DNA of 64,000 nt, from positions 1-64,000 of the forward strand of contig NZ_LFLT01000022.1 of assembly GCF_001189955.1 (NCBI RefSeq), written 5' to 3'. The stretch comes from Herbaspirillum chlorophenolicum (GTDB lineage Bacteria; Pseudomonadota; Gammaproteobacteria; Burkholderiales; Burkholderiaceae_D). Shown in pieces: positions 36,977-46,430 of the stretch. The translations under genes were made by a program, and so were the position numbers. Below the pieces are notes generated by a model. That model saw only the letters and a program-made list of their open reading frames with translations, did no database searches and was not told the origin of the DNA. The first letter of the stretch is position 1; each line of letters starts with the position of its first letter.

Positions 36977-37713
36977 CAGACTGCTTCGGCCAGCGTTTCC
37001 CTGGTTCGCTTGTTGATCAGGTCCAGCCCGATCACGGCGCCCATGATCATCTTGCCGCCGGCTTGCAAGTCCTGGAAGGTGGTGGTGGTGATCAAGTCGT
37101 TCTGGTACAGGTTGGCGCGATAACTCTTGGACAGCTTCTCGGCGCGCTGCGCCAGGTCGCGTACTTCGGACGCCACCACCGCGAAGCCGCGGCCGTGCGC
37201 GCCGGCCCGGGCCGCTTCGATGGAGGCATTCAGGGCGACGATGATGACCTGGTTGACGATCAGCGCGAACTCGTCGTTCTTGCGGTGCATCTCGCGGTTA
37301 TGGGAAATCAGCACGTTCATGTCGTCGTGCCAGCGCTCGAACGTACGCATCAGGCCCAGCAGTTTGGAAATCGTATCCTGCGAGGCGTCGCAGTTTTCCA
37401 TCACGCGCGCCATGCTTTGCGAATTCTGCTCGCTCAAACTCGCCACCAGCGCCTCGCTTTCGTGGCGTATCTCGGCCATGCGGCGTTCGCCTTCCAGGCG
37501 TTCCTCCTCGATATGCTGCTGGTGCTCCGCCACCTCGCGCTGCTGTTCTTCAAGCGTTTCCTGCACACTGCGCTTCAGGGCCTCTACTTGCGTCAGGTCG
37601 ATCATGCGCGCCGCACGGGCTTTCTGGCGGCGCCACAGCACCGCCATCGGCACGCCGGCCAGCAAAGCGCCCAGCACCAGGAAGAGTATCGAGTTCCACA
37701 CCATGACATTCAT
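36976..37713 (-). CDS. Minimal MCP-like signalling protein with a single membrane helix
   Basis: A 245-residue protein. Residues 5-27 form a membrane helix, followed by a long coiled coil ([20 protein letters not shown]). It then has the highly conserved methyl-accepting hairpin tip: [20 protein letters not shown] and [21 protein letters not shown]. It has no periplasmic sensor domain, HAMP or CheR-binding tail. Normally this tip binds CheW and CheA; here no CheW is encoded, and the tip may act on the membrane kinase next door. Start ATG 37713. Confidence 0.8.
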   Translation of the reverse strand: MNVMVWNSILFLVLGALLAGVPMAVLWRRQKARAARMIDLTQVEALKRSVQETLEEQQREVAEHQQHIEEERLEGERRMAEIRHESEALVASLSEQNSQSMARVMENCDASQDTISKLLGLMRTFERWHDDMNVLISHNREMHRKNDEFALIVNQVIIVALNASIEAARAGAHGRGFAVVASEVRDLAQRAEKLSKSYRANLYQNDLITTTTFQDLQAGGKMIMGAVIGLDLINKRTRETLAEAV

Positions 37714-37792
37714 TTCTCACCACCATCACTTCACATCTGCGCCAATGCGCGCAAACCTGCAACATCAAGCCAAACGCGCCCAATGCGCCCGT

Positions 37793-40222
37793 TCATGCCA
37801 CCTGGGGATCGCCGCCCTGCGGCAGGCTCACCGCCGGCGCGGCTTGCTCGTGGCCGGCGACGGGATATGGCACGTCGATACCGTCCACTTCCACTGCCAC
37901 ACTCTCCGGCAGCATCACGATGATCTGGAACGTGCGGAAATCGGCGCCTTCGTCCTGGCCGGTGAAACGAATCTCGATCTTGCCGTGCTCGCGGGTGACG
38001 AAGTCCAGCACAGCATCCATGCCCACGCCGCGGCCGGAAACCTCGGTCACTTCGCTGCGGGTCGAAAAGCCGGGCTGCATGATCAGGTGGGCCAGTTCGG
38101 TATCGGTCATGGCCTGGTCGATACTGATCAGGTTCTTCTCGACACCGATCTGGCGTACCCGCTCCAGCGCCAGCCCGCGGCCGTCATCGGACAGCGCCAT
38201 GTGGAACATGTTGTCCATCACGCCCATTTCCAGCTTGATCGTGCCGGCCTCCGGCTTGCCCTTGGCGATGCGTTCGTCGGCGCTCTCCAGGCCGTGGTCC
38301 ATGGCGTTGCGGATCAGGTGCATGAACACGTTCTGCAGCAGCGGCGAGGCGAAGCTGTGGACCACATAACCGTTATCTTCGATCTCCACCACCGGCGCCG
38401 CCTTGCCCAAGTCGGCGGCCAGCGCCGGCAGCGAATCGGTCACCGGCGCCAGCACGTCCTGCACGCTCTCGGTGCCCAGGAGCCGCAGCGTGCGGCGCAC
38501 TTCGTTGCGCACCGCCACCAGTTCGTGCAGGTTGGACGTATTGACGTTTTCCAGGCGATGCAGGCTTTCCTGGATGTACTTGCGGTCGATCGTCATGATG
38601 TGGCGCTCGTAGCCGGCGCCCGCATCGCCCGACTCAACAGCAGCGCCGCGGCCCAGGGTGACATCGTTGATGCGGGCATAACGGTCGATGATCTCGCGCA
38701 CTTGCGCCAGCTGCAGCAGCAGGTGTTCCTGGCTCCAGGTTGCGCCGGTTTGCGGATGGCGCAGGTCGTCGTAATGCTGCTCGGTATCGTGTACCACGTT
38801 GGCCAGATGCAAGAGGCCGTAAGTGCGGCCGTTGCCCTTGATGGTGTGCATGTTGCGGAACAGCTTGGCGATCGCAAAGGCGGTGGCTTCCGGATTCTGG
38901 TGGACGATCTGCTCGTTCTCATCCAGGAAGTTGCGCGCGCTGCCGATGAATTCGCCGAACTTGGACGGCGCCACGGCCAGGATCTCGCCGATCATTTCCA
39001 GTTCGCGCTTTTGCTCGTTGGCTTCGGCCGCCAGCTGGCGCAGCTCGGTAACGTCGCGCACGCACAGCATCAGGCGGATCACCATGTCGTTGTCGTCGGT
39101 AATCGGCGACCACGACAAATCGAGGATCTTCTTGCTGCCGTCGGCCATGGCCTTCTCGACTTCGCCCACCATCAGGTGTTCGTTGAATTCGAAGTTCATC
39201 ACGTCTTCGCCGATGCAGGCGCCGCCGATGGCTTCGATCTGCGACAGCGTGTCGGCGCCGAGATTGGTGCCGGAGAAGACCAGCTCCATCATGTCGCGGC
39301 CGGCGATGTCGGTGGTCTCGAACACGGTTTCCAGGAAGGCCGAATATTCGGGGTGGATCTTGTTGCCGTCGACGATGGTCAGGATGCCTTGCGGGATGTT
39401 CTGCAGCATGGCCTGCATGTCGGCGGTCTTCTGGCGCACTTGCGCGGAAGCTTCTTCGATCTTTTCCACCATGCCGTTGAAGGCGACGATGGAGTGGCCG
39501 ACTTCATCCATGCGCTGCACCGGCAGGCGGCGGGTGAAGTCCTGGCTGGTGGCGATCTCGCCCATCATGCTCGACATGCGGCTGATCGGGCCGGTGATCT
39601 GGCGGTACAGCAGGAAGCCGATGCCGGCCAGCAGCACCACGGCCACTGCGGTGACGATGGAAATCGTGGCCGTAGTCGACGACAGCTTGCTGTTGAGCGA
39701 CGTGATGGCCGTGTCCTTGAAGCGGTTCTTCTCGATGCGCAGAGTGTTGACGATGCCTTCGAGTTCGGTCTGGTACTGCATCACGCCGCCGAAGAACTGC
39801 GCCTGGGCGATCTCGTTCTTGCCCGCGAGCTTGAACTTGGCGGTGTTGTCGATGGCGCCGAAGTAGTTATCCAGGCTCTCGCGCGCCTGCTCGATCAAAC
39901 CGCGCTGGGCTACGCCGTCGGCATGCTGGGCCTGCATCTCCAGGGCTTTTTCCAGCGCCGCCTTTTTCTCGGCCAGCTTTTCGTTTTCCTGGGTAACCAG
40001 CTGGTTGTCGGATTCGGTGACCATCACCATGGCCGCCAGCTGCACATCCTTCAATTGGCCCATCAGGTCGGACGAGGCCAGCACGCTCGGCATCACCCCT
40101 TCCGTAACCGACTTGACCTCCACCGCGCTGTCGCGGGACTGGATCATCGCGTAGCCGCCAATGCCGGCGATGGCGATGAATGTGAGTATGACAAGCAGCG
40201 TGATGCGCAGACGGATGGTCAT
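37793..40222 (-). CDS. Membrane sensor fused to CheA-like histidine kinase
   Basis: An 809-residue protein. TM1 at about 7-27, a periplasmic helical domain, TM2 about 187-207, HAMP (RQITGPISRMSSMMGEIATSQDF), then a PAS domain (about 268-390, LQNIPQGILTIVDGNKIH). An Hpt-like segment follows (RNMHTIKGNGRTYGLLHLANVVHDTEQ), with His as phospho-site. The CheA-type ATPase has N-box HLIRNAMDHGLES, G1 LSDDGRGLALERVRQIG and PGFSTRSEVTEVSGRGVGMDAV. There is no P2 and no CheW-like P5 domain; the protein ends shortly after the ATPase. This combines receptor and CheA. ATG 40222 with AAGGGG. It is the first gene of the cluster. Confidence 0.88.
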   Translation of the reverse strand: MTIRLRITLLVILTFIAIAGIGGYAMIQSRDSAVEVKSVTEGVMPSVLASSDLMGQLKDVQLAAMVMVTESDNQLVTQENEKLAEKKAALEKALEMQAQHADGVAQRGLIEQARESLDNYFGAIDNTAKFKLAGKNEIAQAQFFGGVMQYQTELEGIVNTLRIEKNRFKDTAITSLNSKLSSTTATISIVTAVAVVLLAGIGFLLYRQITGPISRMSSMMGEIATSQDFTRRLPVQRMDEVGHSIVAFNGMVEKIEEASAQVRQKTADMQAMLQNIPQGILTIVDGNKIHPEYSAFLETVFETTDIAGRDMMELVFSGTNLGADTLSQIEAIGGACIGEDVMNFEFNEHLMVGEVEKAMADGSKKILDLSWSPITDDNDMVIRLMLCVRDVTELRQLAAEANEQKRELEMIGEILAVAPSKFGEFIGSARNFLDENEQIVHQNPEATAFAIAKLFRNMHTIKGNGRTYGLLHLANVVHDTEQHYDDLRHPQTGATWSQEHLLLQLAQVREIIDRYARINDVTLGRGAAVESGDAGAGYERHIMTIDRKYIQESLHRLENVNTSNLHELVAVRNEVRRTLRLLGTESVQDVLAPVTDSLPALAADLGKAAPVVEIEDNGYVVHSFASPLLQNVFMHLIRNAMDHGLESADERIAKGKPEAGTIKLEMGVMDNMFHMALSDDGRGLALERVRQIGVEKNLISIDQAMTDTELAHLIMQPGFSTRSEVTEVSGRGVGMDAVLDFVTREHGKIEIRFTGQDEGADFRTFQIIVMLPESVAVEVDGIDVPYPVAGHEQAAPAVSLPQGGDPQVA

Positions 40223-40493
40223 TGAGTTCCCCTTGTGAAGGCGATCCGTGGCACAGTTTCACGATCATCCCAGGAAAGTGAACAAAAAATCAGGCCGTAG
40301 CGGATGCGGGGCGGATTGTTGCATCGAAGTATTACTACTCAATGACAATAGAATTGCTGAATCGCACCGAAAAACGCGACTCGTATTTTCGAGCGACAAG
40401 TTTATTTATTCTTTTTTTCAGTGCATGGCAGTCTGGGCAGGCTACCGGTCGATCGATGGCCGCTCTTGAAGAATGACTGTCAGGAAGTGCGCC

Positions 40494-40862
40494 TCAGCGT
40501 GAGGGCCGCTTGCCATTCCACAGCTTGACCGCCAGCGCCACCCAGACCAGCAGGAACAAGGTATTGCATGGCAGCCAGATCATCTGGGTCCAGACATAGT
40601 CGCTGACCCAACGCGATACCGTCTCGCGGCAGCCGCAATACTGGTCGGCATACAGCAGCTCTCCCGATTCGCGCGCCGATGCGTATTGTGCCCATAAAAA
40701 GGCCATCATGAGCGGAATCATGACAACGCCGAAGGTGCACCATCGCCTGGTTTTTCGCTGCCGCCGGCACCAGTCCGTGCCGCGTGACAGGACTTGCCCT
40801 TCCGGTTCGCACGGAGGCATGCCTGGCGCGCCCCCGCATCCGCTCATCGCATCGCTGTGCAT
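40494..40862 (-). CDS. Small two-helix membrane protein with cysteine-rich N-terminus
   Basis: A 122-residue protein with a Cys/Pro-rich head (SGCGGAPGMPPCEPEG, DWCRRQRKTRRWC), a helix at about 42-60 (FGVVMIPLMMAFLWAQYA), a loop with YADQYCGC, and a second helix near the C-terminus (TLFLLVWVALAVKLW). Start ATG 40862 has AAGGGG at 6 nt; an upstream in-frame ATG at 40883 lacks one. I recognise no family. Conserved-looking cysteines on both sides suggest disulfides or metal binding, but this is a guess. Confidence 0.55.
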   Translation of the reverse strand: MHSDAMSGCGGAPGMPPCEPEGQVLSRGTDWCRRQRKTRRWCTFGVVMIPLMMAFLWAQYASARESGELLYADQYCGCRETVSRWVSDYVWTQMIWLPCNTLFLLVWVALAVKLWNGKRPSR

Positions 40863-41290
40863 TGTTTCCCCTTGCACTTGCATGTGTTTTACGCCCCTGG
40901 ATCACCGCACGGCCGCCTGCAAGACGCCCTCCGCCGCACATGGCAATCGTCCGCCAGCCGCCCTTGCGGGAAGCCGGTGTTTTACTTGAATCTGGATGAA
41001 CGCATCGGATAGGTGGGACGCTTGCTCACGCAAGCGCGTCCGGGCGGGCTGAGCCGGGGAAAAACCTCGGCTCGCATTTCAGCAGGACCGGCAGGTGGAA
41101 CGAAAATTCCACGCCTGGTCACTGAAAACGGCTATTCAAGCATCAAATCAAGCCATCCAAATGAATGGCCATCGTTTGCTTTCGCCATAGAACACTTGCC
41201 CAGAACCAATACGATACGTTTCGTCTCGGATTCTAGGTGCAAATTATCTTATGCTCAACAAAATTTACGATTGTTAGCTCGAATATTTAC
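40863..41290. other. Non-coding gap with two hairpins
   Basis: About 430 bp with no believable frame. It holds hairpins GGACGCTTG/CAAGCG-C-GTCC (41016-41041) and GTGGAA/TTCCAC (41095-41112), plus an imperfect GAGCCGGGG/CCTCGGCTC stem (41051-41073). Any could be a leader or terminator structure. The part near 41200-41290 is AT-rich. Confidence 0.45.
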
Positions 41291-41962
41291 TCAGTCCTGT
41301 GATGACTCTGTGATGGGATGCTCAAGGGCGATACTGCTAAGCACCAGCTTCAATTGCGCATTGACCTGGCGCTCATCGATGTCGGCACTGCCGGTAAGAA
41401 GCCGCTGCAACAAGGGGGCGTACAGCAGATCGAATACCAGGTTCAGGTCGAAATCCTCCCTGAACTCGCCGCGTTGGGCGCCGCGGCGCAGTGCCTCCAC
41501 CAGCGCCGAACGGCGCGGTTTCAGATAGCTGTCATTGAAGATGCGCATGGTGTCATCATCGAACTGCGCCAGCGCGATCATCTCCCGCACCACACGCCCG
41601 CTCTTGCCGCGAAACAGCTGCGCCAGGCCGGTGATGTGGTCTTCGATGTCCTTGCGGGCGCAGCCGCTGTCGCCGATCGACGGCATCGGCTCGACCGCAC
41701 GCAGCAGCGCTTCCATCGCCAGCGCGCTCTTGTTGGGCCACCAGCGATAAATGGTCGCCTTGCCCACGCCTGCGCGCGTCGCCACACCTTCCAGCGACAG
41801 CTTGTCAAAGCCGATCTCCTCAAGCATCACATAGGTGGCGTCGAGGATGGCGTCGTGGCTGACCGCGTTTCTGCGGCGGCCTGTGGCCGGATCGGAAATG
41901 AAGGTGAGAGAAATGATGTGCTCCAATGACAATTGCAGGTAATCCGTGTTGTATAACGGCAT
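41291..41962 (-). CDS. TetR/AcrR-family transcription regulator
   Basis: A 223-residue regulator (from ATG 41962; TTG 41995 and GTG 41983 are in-frame alternatives with no clear ribosome site). The N-terminal HTH is DAILDATYVMLEEIGFDKLSLEGVATRAGVGKATIYRWWPNKSALAMEAL, which is typical of TetR repressors. The C-terminal ligand domain (about 80-215) is variable. It is the only regulator here; lepB lies upstream on the same strand after 222 bp. The target is unknown. Readers should treat the exact start as open. Confidence 0.8.
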   Translation of the reverse strand: MPLYNTDYLQLSLEHIISLTFISDPATGRRRNAVSHDAILDATYVMLEEIGFDKLSLEGVATRAGVGKATIYRWWPNKSALAMEALLRAVEPMPSIGDSGCARKDIEDHITGLAQLFRGKSGRVVREMIALAQFDDDTMRIFNDSYLKPRRSALVEALRRGAQRGEFREDFDLNLVFDLLYAPLLQRLLTGSADIDERQVNAQLKLVLSSIALEHPITESSQD

Positions 41963-42068
41963 GCCTTGCGACAACTTGAGCACTTTTGTCAGCAAAAAAC
42001 AGGAAATTGCGACAACAAACCCGGAGGAGGTTTGCGAGGCGCCGTCCCAAAAATGGACGGCAGCCGCA

Positions 42069-42120
42069 TCTTAAAATATTTAATCAAACAAAATCAAATA
42101 CTTAAGATAAATATTTAAGA
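42069..42120. repeat. AT-rich inverted repeat between tetR and lepB
   Basis: TCTTAAAATATTT (42069-42081) and AAATATTTAAGA (42109-42120) are near-perfect inverted arms, one base different in length, in an AT-rich island about 110 bp upstream of tetR. It may be the TetR operator; low sequence complexity limits the evidence. Confidence 0.35.
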
Positions 42121-42184
42121 CAAAACATTAAATTTAGTTCCGACCGACCTCGACTATCTCAACGACAGAAAGATTCCCGTGATT

Positions 42185-42877
42185 TCAATTTTCGGCAGTC
42201 GCACCATCCAGCAACCGCCCCGTACGACTCAAGCGCGGCAGGTAACCGCGCTCCGAATCCAGTGAAAACGCAATGCGACGGGTGCGTCCCATCAGTTCGT
42301 CGCGGCCGAAGAAACCGTAATAGCGCGAGTCGGCACTGTTATCCCGGTTGTCGCCCAGCATCAGGTAATGGTCGGCCGGCACCACTACCGGCCCATAGCT
42401 GCTGCGCAGGCTGGGATGCGACTCCGACAGGCGCACCAGATGGGACATGTCGCCCAGGCGTTCATCGCGATAGGCGGCCTCGTCGATACCATCCCCCGCT
42501 TGCGCCTTCACTGCGGCACGGCGGTAGCTGGCGGCCTGGCCATTGATATAGAGGACGTTGTCGCGCAGCTCGACCACGTCGCCAGGCAGGCCGATTACCC
42601 GCTTCAGCAGCAGTTCGCCCGCCTCTTTCGAATCGACGGTCACGATATCGCCGCGCTTGGGTTCGCCCAGGCGGGCGATGCGGAGATGCGTCAGCGGCAC
42701 GCGCAGGTCATAGGCCATCTTGTCGACCAGGATGCGGTCGCCAACCAGCACCGTCGGCAGCATCGAACCGCTGGGCACCACGTTGTAGTCGGCGATGGCG
42801 CTGCGGAACACCACCATCAGCGCCATGAACACCAGCACGCCCTTGTACTCGCCCAGCAGGCTCTTGATCGGTTTCAT
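42185..42877 (-). CDS. lepB: Signal peptidase I
   Basis: A 230-residue type I leader peptidase that removes Sec and Tat signal peptides at the inner membrane. Catalytic Ser in PSGSMLPT, Lys in LLKRVIGLPGD, and the C-terminal GDNRDNSADSRYYGFF box. There is one N-terminal helix (VLVFMALMVVFRSA), fewer than the two or more in E. coli LepB. Start ATG 42877 follows AAGGAAA. It stands apart from the usual lepA-lepB-rnc cluster, so it is probably an accessory copy. Confidence 0.88.
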   Translation of the reverse strand: MKPIKSLLGEYKGVLVFMALMVVFRSAIADYNVVPSGSMLPTVLVGDRILVDKMAYDLRVPLTHLRIARLGEPKRGDIVTVDSKEAGELLLKRVIGLPGDVVELRDNVLYINGQAASYRRAAVKAQAGDGIDEAAYRDERLGDMSHLVRLSESHPSLRSSYGPVVVPADHYLMLGDNRDNSADSRYYGFFGRDELMGRTRRIAFSLDSERGYLPRLSRTGRLLDGATAEN

Positions 42878-42988
42878 GGGATTTTCCTTCTCGATTGGCA
42901 ATGGATTGGATATGGGAATCACAATGCGGCAGGGGGCGGCCCGGTTGACCGCCAGCTCAGCCACATGACACCCGTTATCCTATCGTTT

Positions 42989-44401
42989 TCAGCGCCACTC
43001 TGCCGGTACCGAGCGCAATGGCGAAGCCGGAAGATCCCAGCGCATGGGCACGCCGGCGATCGACAACGGCGCACGCAAGCGGCGCGCCGAGCCCCAGACT
43101 GTATTTTCCTCGGCAGTTCCCAGATCGCCTGGCTGCTCGGCCTCGAAGGCCGCTTCGACGCCCTCAGGACGATGCGATGCCAACAGTTGCGCCGTACGCG
43201 CCAGCGACAAGCGATATTCGCCGCCCTGCCCGGTCTGCTGCCGGCGCACCAGGCCGCGCAGTGCCGATGCAGCCATCAGGTAGCCGGTGGCATGGTCCAG
43301 CGCCTGCACCGGCAACGGAGCTGGCTTGTCGCGGCCCAGCAGGCGCATGCCGGCATCGGCGATACCCGAACTCATTTGCACCAGGCTGTCGAAACCACGC
43401 CGGCCGGCCCAGGGGCCGCTCCAGCCATAGGCATCCAGTGCCACATCCACCAGCGCCGCATTGAGCTGGCGCCGACGCGCCGTCCCCAGCCCCAGGTGTT
43501 CCAGCGCTTGCGGGCGGTAGCCATGCACCAGCACATCGGCTTGGGACAGCAGATGCTCCATCGTGCGCCTGCCATCCGGCTGGCTCAGGTCGAGATGGGC
43601 ACAGCGTTTGCCCAGCGTCATCTCCGGCACCAGGCCAGGCTCATCCCAGGAGGATGGATCGATACGCAATACCTGGGCGCCGAAAGCCGCAAGGAAGCGC
43701 GTGGCAGTCGGCCCGGCCAATACCCGGGTCAAGTCCAGCACCCGAACACCCGCCAGCGGTCGTGCCGGATCGACGGGCGTGGTGCGCCGCCAGGCGGCAT
43801 CGAAAGCCTGGTATCCGAGCAGCGGTTCGGCGGCGACCGCCATCCCTTGTGGGTGGACGGCCCATTGGGACTGGCTGCGCATCTCCGCCGCACACCCGTT
43901 GTTATCCACGATAGCGGCCTCCAGTTCGCCGGCCTTCCAGCGGGCCACGGCTTCGGCCACCTGTTCTCGCGGCGCTTGCTGCGCATCCAGCCCCAGGACC
44001 TGCAAGGCTGCGGCCCGGTGATGCGGCGCATTGGTATGCAGCCGGATCCAGCCGTCAGCGCTGCGGTAATCGCCCGCCACCGAATCCCACAAGGCCGGCG
44101 GCGTCCAGCCCTGGGCCCGCAGCGAGCTGGAAAACCACATCGATGCCAGCCGCCGGTCGCACTCCACCGAAGGCAATGGGACGCCCGCGGCTTCGGCCAG
44201 TTCAGCGACTGCCAATCCGGCAGCAGCTACCGAGGCTTGCGCCAGGTCGCTAGTGGCAAACACCGAGGGCAAGGCGCCGTTACCAGTCAGGCGCACATTG
44301 GACAGCACGGCCTGCGGGCCACCCAGTGCAGCCCATATCTCGGCCAGCATGGATGTGGCCACCGGTGGTGCCGTTGTCGTGGCAAGAGATTGCGAGGGCA
44401 T
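42989..44401 (-). CDS. CaiB/BaiF-type (class III) CoA transferase
   Basis: A 470-residue family III CoA transferase. PLAGVRVLDLTRVLAGPTATRFLAAFGAQVLRID is the family's signature nucleotide-fold start, placed in the C-terminal part (residues about 215-420). The first ~210 residues form a partial copy of the fold, giving the bilobed, 'long' form of the family. GRRGFDSLVQ and YRLSLARTAQLL follow. The substrate acid is unknown. Start ATG 44401 has AAGGAG at 6 nt. No ligase, dehydrogenase or other CoA gene lies next to it. Confidence 0.82.
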   Translation of the reverse strand: MPSQSLATTTAPPVATSMLAEIWAALGGPQAVLSNVRLTGNGALPSVFATSDLAQASVAAAGLAVAELAEAAGVPLPSVECDRRLASMWFSSSLRAQGWTPPALWDSVAGDYRSADGWIRLHTNAPHHRAAALQVLGLDAQQAPREQVAEAVARWKAGELEAAIVDNNGCAAEMRSQSQWAVHPQGMAVAAEPLLGYQAFDAAWRRTTPVDPARPLAGVRVLDLTRVLAGPTATRFLAAFGAQVLRIDPSSWDEPGLVPEMTLGKRCAHLDLSQPDGRRTMEHLLSQADVLVHGYRPQALEHLGLGTARRRQLNAALVDVALDAYGWSGPWAGRRGFDSLVQMSSGIADAGMRLLGRDKPAPLPVQALDHATGYLMAASALRGLVRRQQTGQGGEYRLSLARTAQLLASHRPEGVEAAFEAEQPGDLGTAEENTVWGSARRLRAPLSIAGVPMRWDLPASPLRSVPAEWR

Positions 44402-44568
44402 GGCGAACTCCTTCTGGTCATTGGCGGGATATCAGGATGGTGGCAGCTTAATCCACCCGGACACCCTGTCAATCACCAACATCCAGGCGCTCCACGGGAC
44501 TTGCATTCATTGCCGGTCAAGCCAGGCATCCCGATGGACTCAAATTGCAACGCCAGGAGCGCCAAAAT

Positions 44569-44597
44569 TTGTAAATAAGAATTATTCCTAATATAAT
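44569..44597 (+). promoter_or_regulatory. fecI promoter with Fur box
   Basis: TTGTAA (44569-44574) and TATAAT (44592-44597) form a strong sigma-70 promoter with a 17-nt spacer. The spacer holds AATAAGAATTATTCCTAAT (44574-44592), a Fur-box-like palindrome (arms agree at 7/9). Iron-loaded Fur here would block the promoter. The rest of the 44402-44742 gap shows nothing further. Confidence 0.75.
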
Positions 44598-44742
44598 CGC
44601 CAGATATCAATCCGTCGCCCAACCCGCGGCGGATTTGCATCCGGGTCCAGCTTCTTCTGCCACGATTACCGGTCGATTCGCGTTCGCTCGATTCATTTTT
44701 CCAGTTTCGTTCGTCTCGTCCAGTCCCCAGTCTGACAGTATC

Positions 44743-45255
44743 GTGGCTTATTCCAGCAATCCGCCCTTGGGCGACTCCCTTGAGAAGGTCTACAGCAGCC
44801 ATCACAACTGGCTGTACAGCTGGCTATGGCGCAAGCTGGGCTCGCGCGAGGATGCCGCCGAACTGGCGCAAGACACCTTCCTGCGCCTGCTTTCCTGCAA
44901 ACCGGCAGAAACCCTGCAAGAACCCCGCGCTTATTTACGTACTGTCGCCCACGGCCTGATGGTCAACCACTGGCGCCGGCTGGAACTGGAGCGCGCCTAC
45001 CTCGACGCGCTGGCCGTCCATCCGGAACTGGAAGAACCCTCGCCCGAACAGCGTGCCCTGGTGCTGGAAACCCTGATCCGCATCGACGCCATGCTGGACA
45101 AATTGCCGCCCAAGGTGCGCCAGGCTTTCCTGCTGTCGCAACTGGACGGCCTTACCTATGTGCAGATCGCCGCCGAACTGGGCGTCTCCGATCGCATGGT
45201 CAAAAAATATATGGCGCAGGCCATGCTGCAATGCATGCTCCTGCTCGACCACTAA
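44743..45255 (+). CDS. fecI: FecI-type ECF sigma factor
   Basis: A 170-residue iron-starvation ECF sigma factor. Region 2 reads LEKVYSSHHNWLYSWLWRKLGSREDAAELAQDTFLRLL; region 4 reads LPPKVRQAFLLSQLDGLTYVQIAAELGVSDRMVKKYMAQAMLQC, the FecI group pattern. I choose GTG 44743 because it fits homologue lengths; there is no clear ribosome-binding site, and the frame extends further upstream. It directs transcription of the TonB receptor gene when FecR and the receptor signal. The Fur-controlled promoter lies 145 bp upstream. Confidence 0.85.
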   Translation: MAYSSNPPLGDSLEKVYSSHHNWLYSWLWRKLGSREDAAELAQDTFLRLLSCKPAETLQEPRAYLRTVAHGLMVNHWRRLELERAYLDALAVHPELEEPSPEQRALVLETLIRIDAMLDKLPPKVRQAFLLSQLDGLTYVQIAAELGVSDRMVKKYMAQAMLQCMLLLDH

Positions 45256-45283
45256 GATTACTCCTTCCCGCCAGCCATTCGCC

Positions 45284-46324
45284 ATGCAGGACAACCTACA
45301 GTTTCATCGCCCACCAGAAAACCTCCCGCCGCTGCAGCCGGGTGAAGCCCAACCGTCATTTTCCGATCTGCAGCAGGCCGCCGAATGGTTCGCCGTGCTG
45401 CGGGACGAAGATGCAGGCGAAGCCGCACGCCGGCGCTGGCGCCAATGGCTGGAAGAAGATGGCGGCCATCGCGCCGCATGGCAGCGGGTGGAAACGGTCA
45501 ACGCCGAATTCGGCGTCATGCCGGAAGCGTTAACGCACCGCGTATTGAGCCAGAGCGGACTGCGCCGCCGCAAGGCGATCAAGACCCTGGCCTGGCTTGC
45601 CGCCGGCGTCACCGTCGCCGGCGGCCTGGGCAGTTCGCGCGAGGTGCGTGACTACGTGGCGGCGCTCAATGCGCAATACCGCACCGGCGTGGGCCAGACC
45701 AGCCGCCAGCAACTGGCCGACGGCTCCATCCTCTGGCTCAATACCGCCAGCGCTGCCGATGCTGAATTCAGCGACGTGCTGCGCCGCGTGGTGCTGCACC
45801 GTGGCGAGATCATGATCCAGACCGCCCACGACAACCGCCAGCCTGCACGCCCACTGGTGGTCGACGTCGCCGCGGGCCGCATGCAGGCGCTGGGCACCCG
45901 CTTCCTGGTTCGGCTGGAAGGCAACGGCACGATGCTGACGGTGCTGGAAGGCAGGGTCATGGTCACCCCCTCCGGCAAAGGCACACCACAACTGGTCGAG
46001 GCCGGCTCGCGCGTGCATTTCGACGAAGACCGCGTTGAAGCCCCGGCCCCGTCCGACGAAAGCATGGCCGCATGGTCGCGCCAGCTGCTCATGCCCGACG
46101 GCATGCGCCTGGATGAATTCATCGCTGAACTGGGCCGCTACCGGCGCGGCTATCTGGGCTGTGCGCCGGAAGTGGCGTCGCTGCGGCTGGTCGGCGTCTA
46201 CCCGCTCAACGACATTGACCGGATTCTCAACACGCTGGAAGCGACCCTGCCGGTCAAGGTGCGCCGCATCCTGCCCTGGTGGGTAACAGTGGAAGCAGCG
46301 GCCCCAGACCGTCATCCGGAATAA
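45284..46324 (+). CDS. fecR: FecR-type anti-sigma/sigma regulator
   Basis: A 346-residue inner-membrane regulator. The cytoplasmic DUF4880-like head holds AAEWFAVLRDEDAGEAARRRWRQWL and HRAAWQRVE. A helix follows at about 95-115 (IKTLAWLAAGVTVAGGLG). The periplasmic FecR domain has QQLADGSILWLNTASAADAEF, VLHRGEIMI and GRMQALGTRFLVRL, then a secretin/TonB-like tail (LGRYRRGYLGCAPEVASLRLVGVYPLNDI). It lies 28 bp after fecI and relays the receptor signal to the sigma factor. Confidence 0.9.
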   Translation: MQDNLQFHRPPENLPPLQPGEAQPSFSDLQQAAEWFAVLRDEDAGEAARRRWRQWLEEDGGHRAAWQRVETVNAEFGVMPEALTHRVLSQSGLRRRKAIKTLAWLAAGVTVAGGLGSSREVRDYVAALNAQYRTGVGQTSRQQLADGSILWLNTASAADAEFSDVLRRVVLHRGEIMIQTAHDNRQPARPLVVDVAAGRMQALGTRFLVRLEGNGTMLTVLEGRVMVTPSGKGTPQLVEAGSRVHFDEDRVEAPAPSDESMAAWSRQLLMPDGMRLDEFIAELGRYRRGYLGCAPEVASLRLVGVYPLNDIDRILNTLEATLPVKVRRILPWWVTVEAAAPDRHPE

Positions 46325-46430
46325 AGATGCCTGAACGTTTTCCCCCAATTTTTTATCGATAGCGGTTCCCTTTTTTGAATTTCGCTTGGCAATGGATATA
46401 TCAGACCAACGAATTCAAGAAAGTCCACCC

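Noticed and set aside
37127-40225. Plus-strand frame of 1032 codons opposite the fused sensor kinase
   Set aside because: The minus strand has HAMP, Hpt and CheA ATPase motifs; this frame has none.
41013-41528. 171-codon plus-strand frame at the end of tetR
   Set aside because: No ribosome site; it overlaps the TetR gene and hairpin-rich non-coding sequence.
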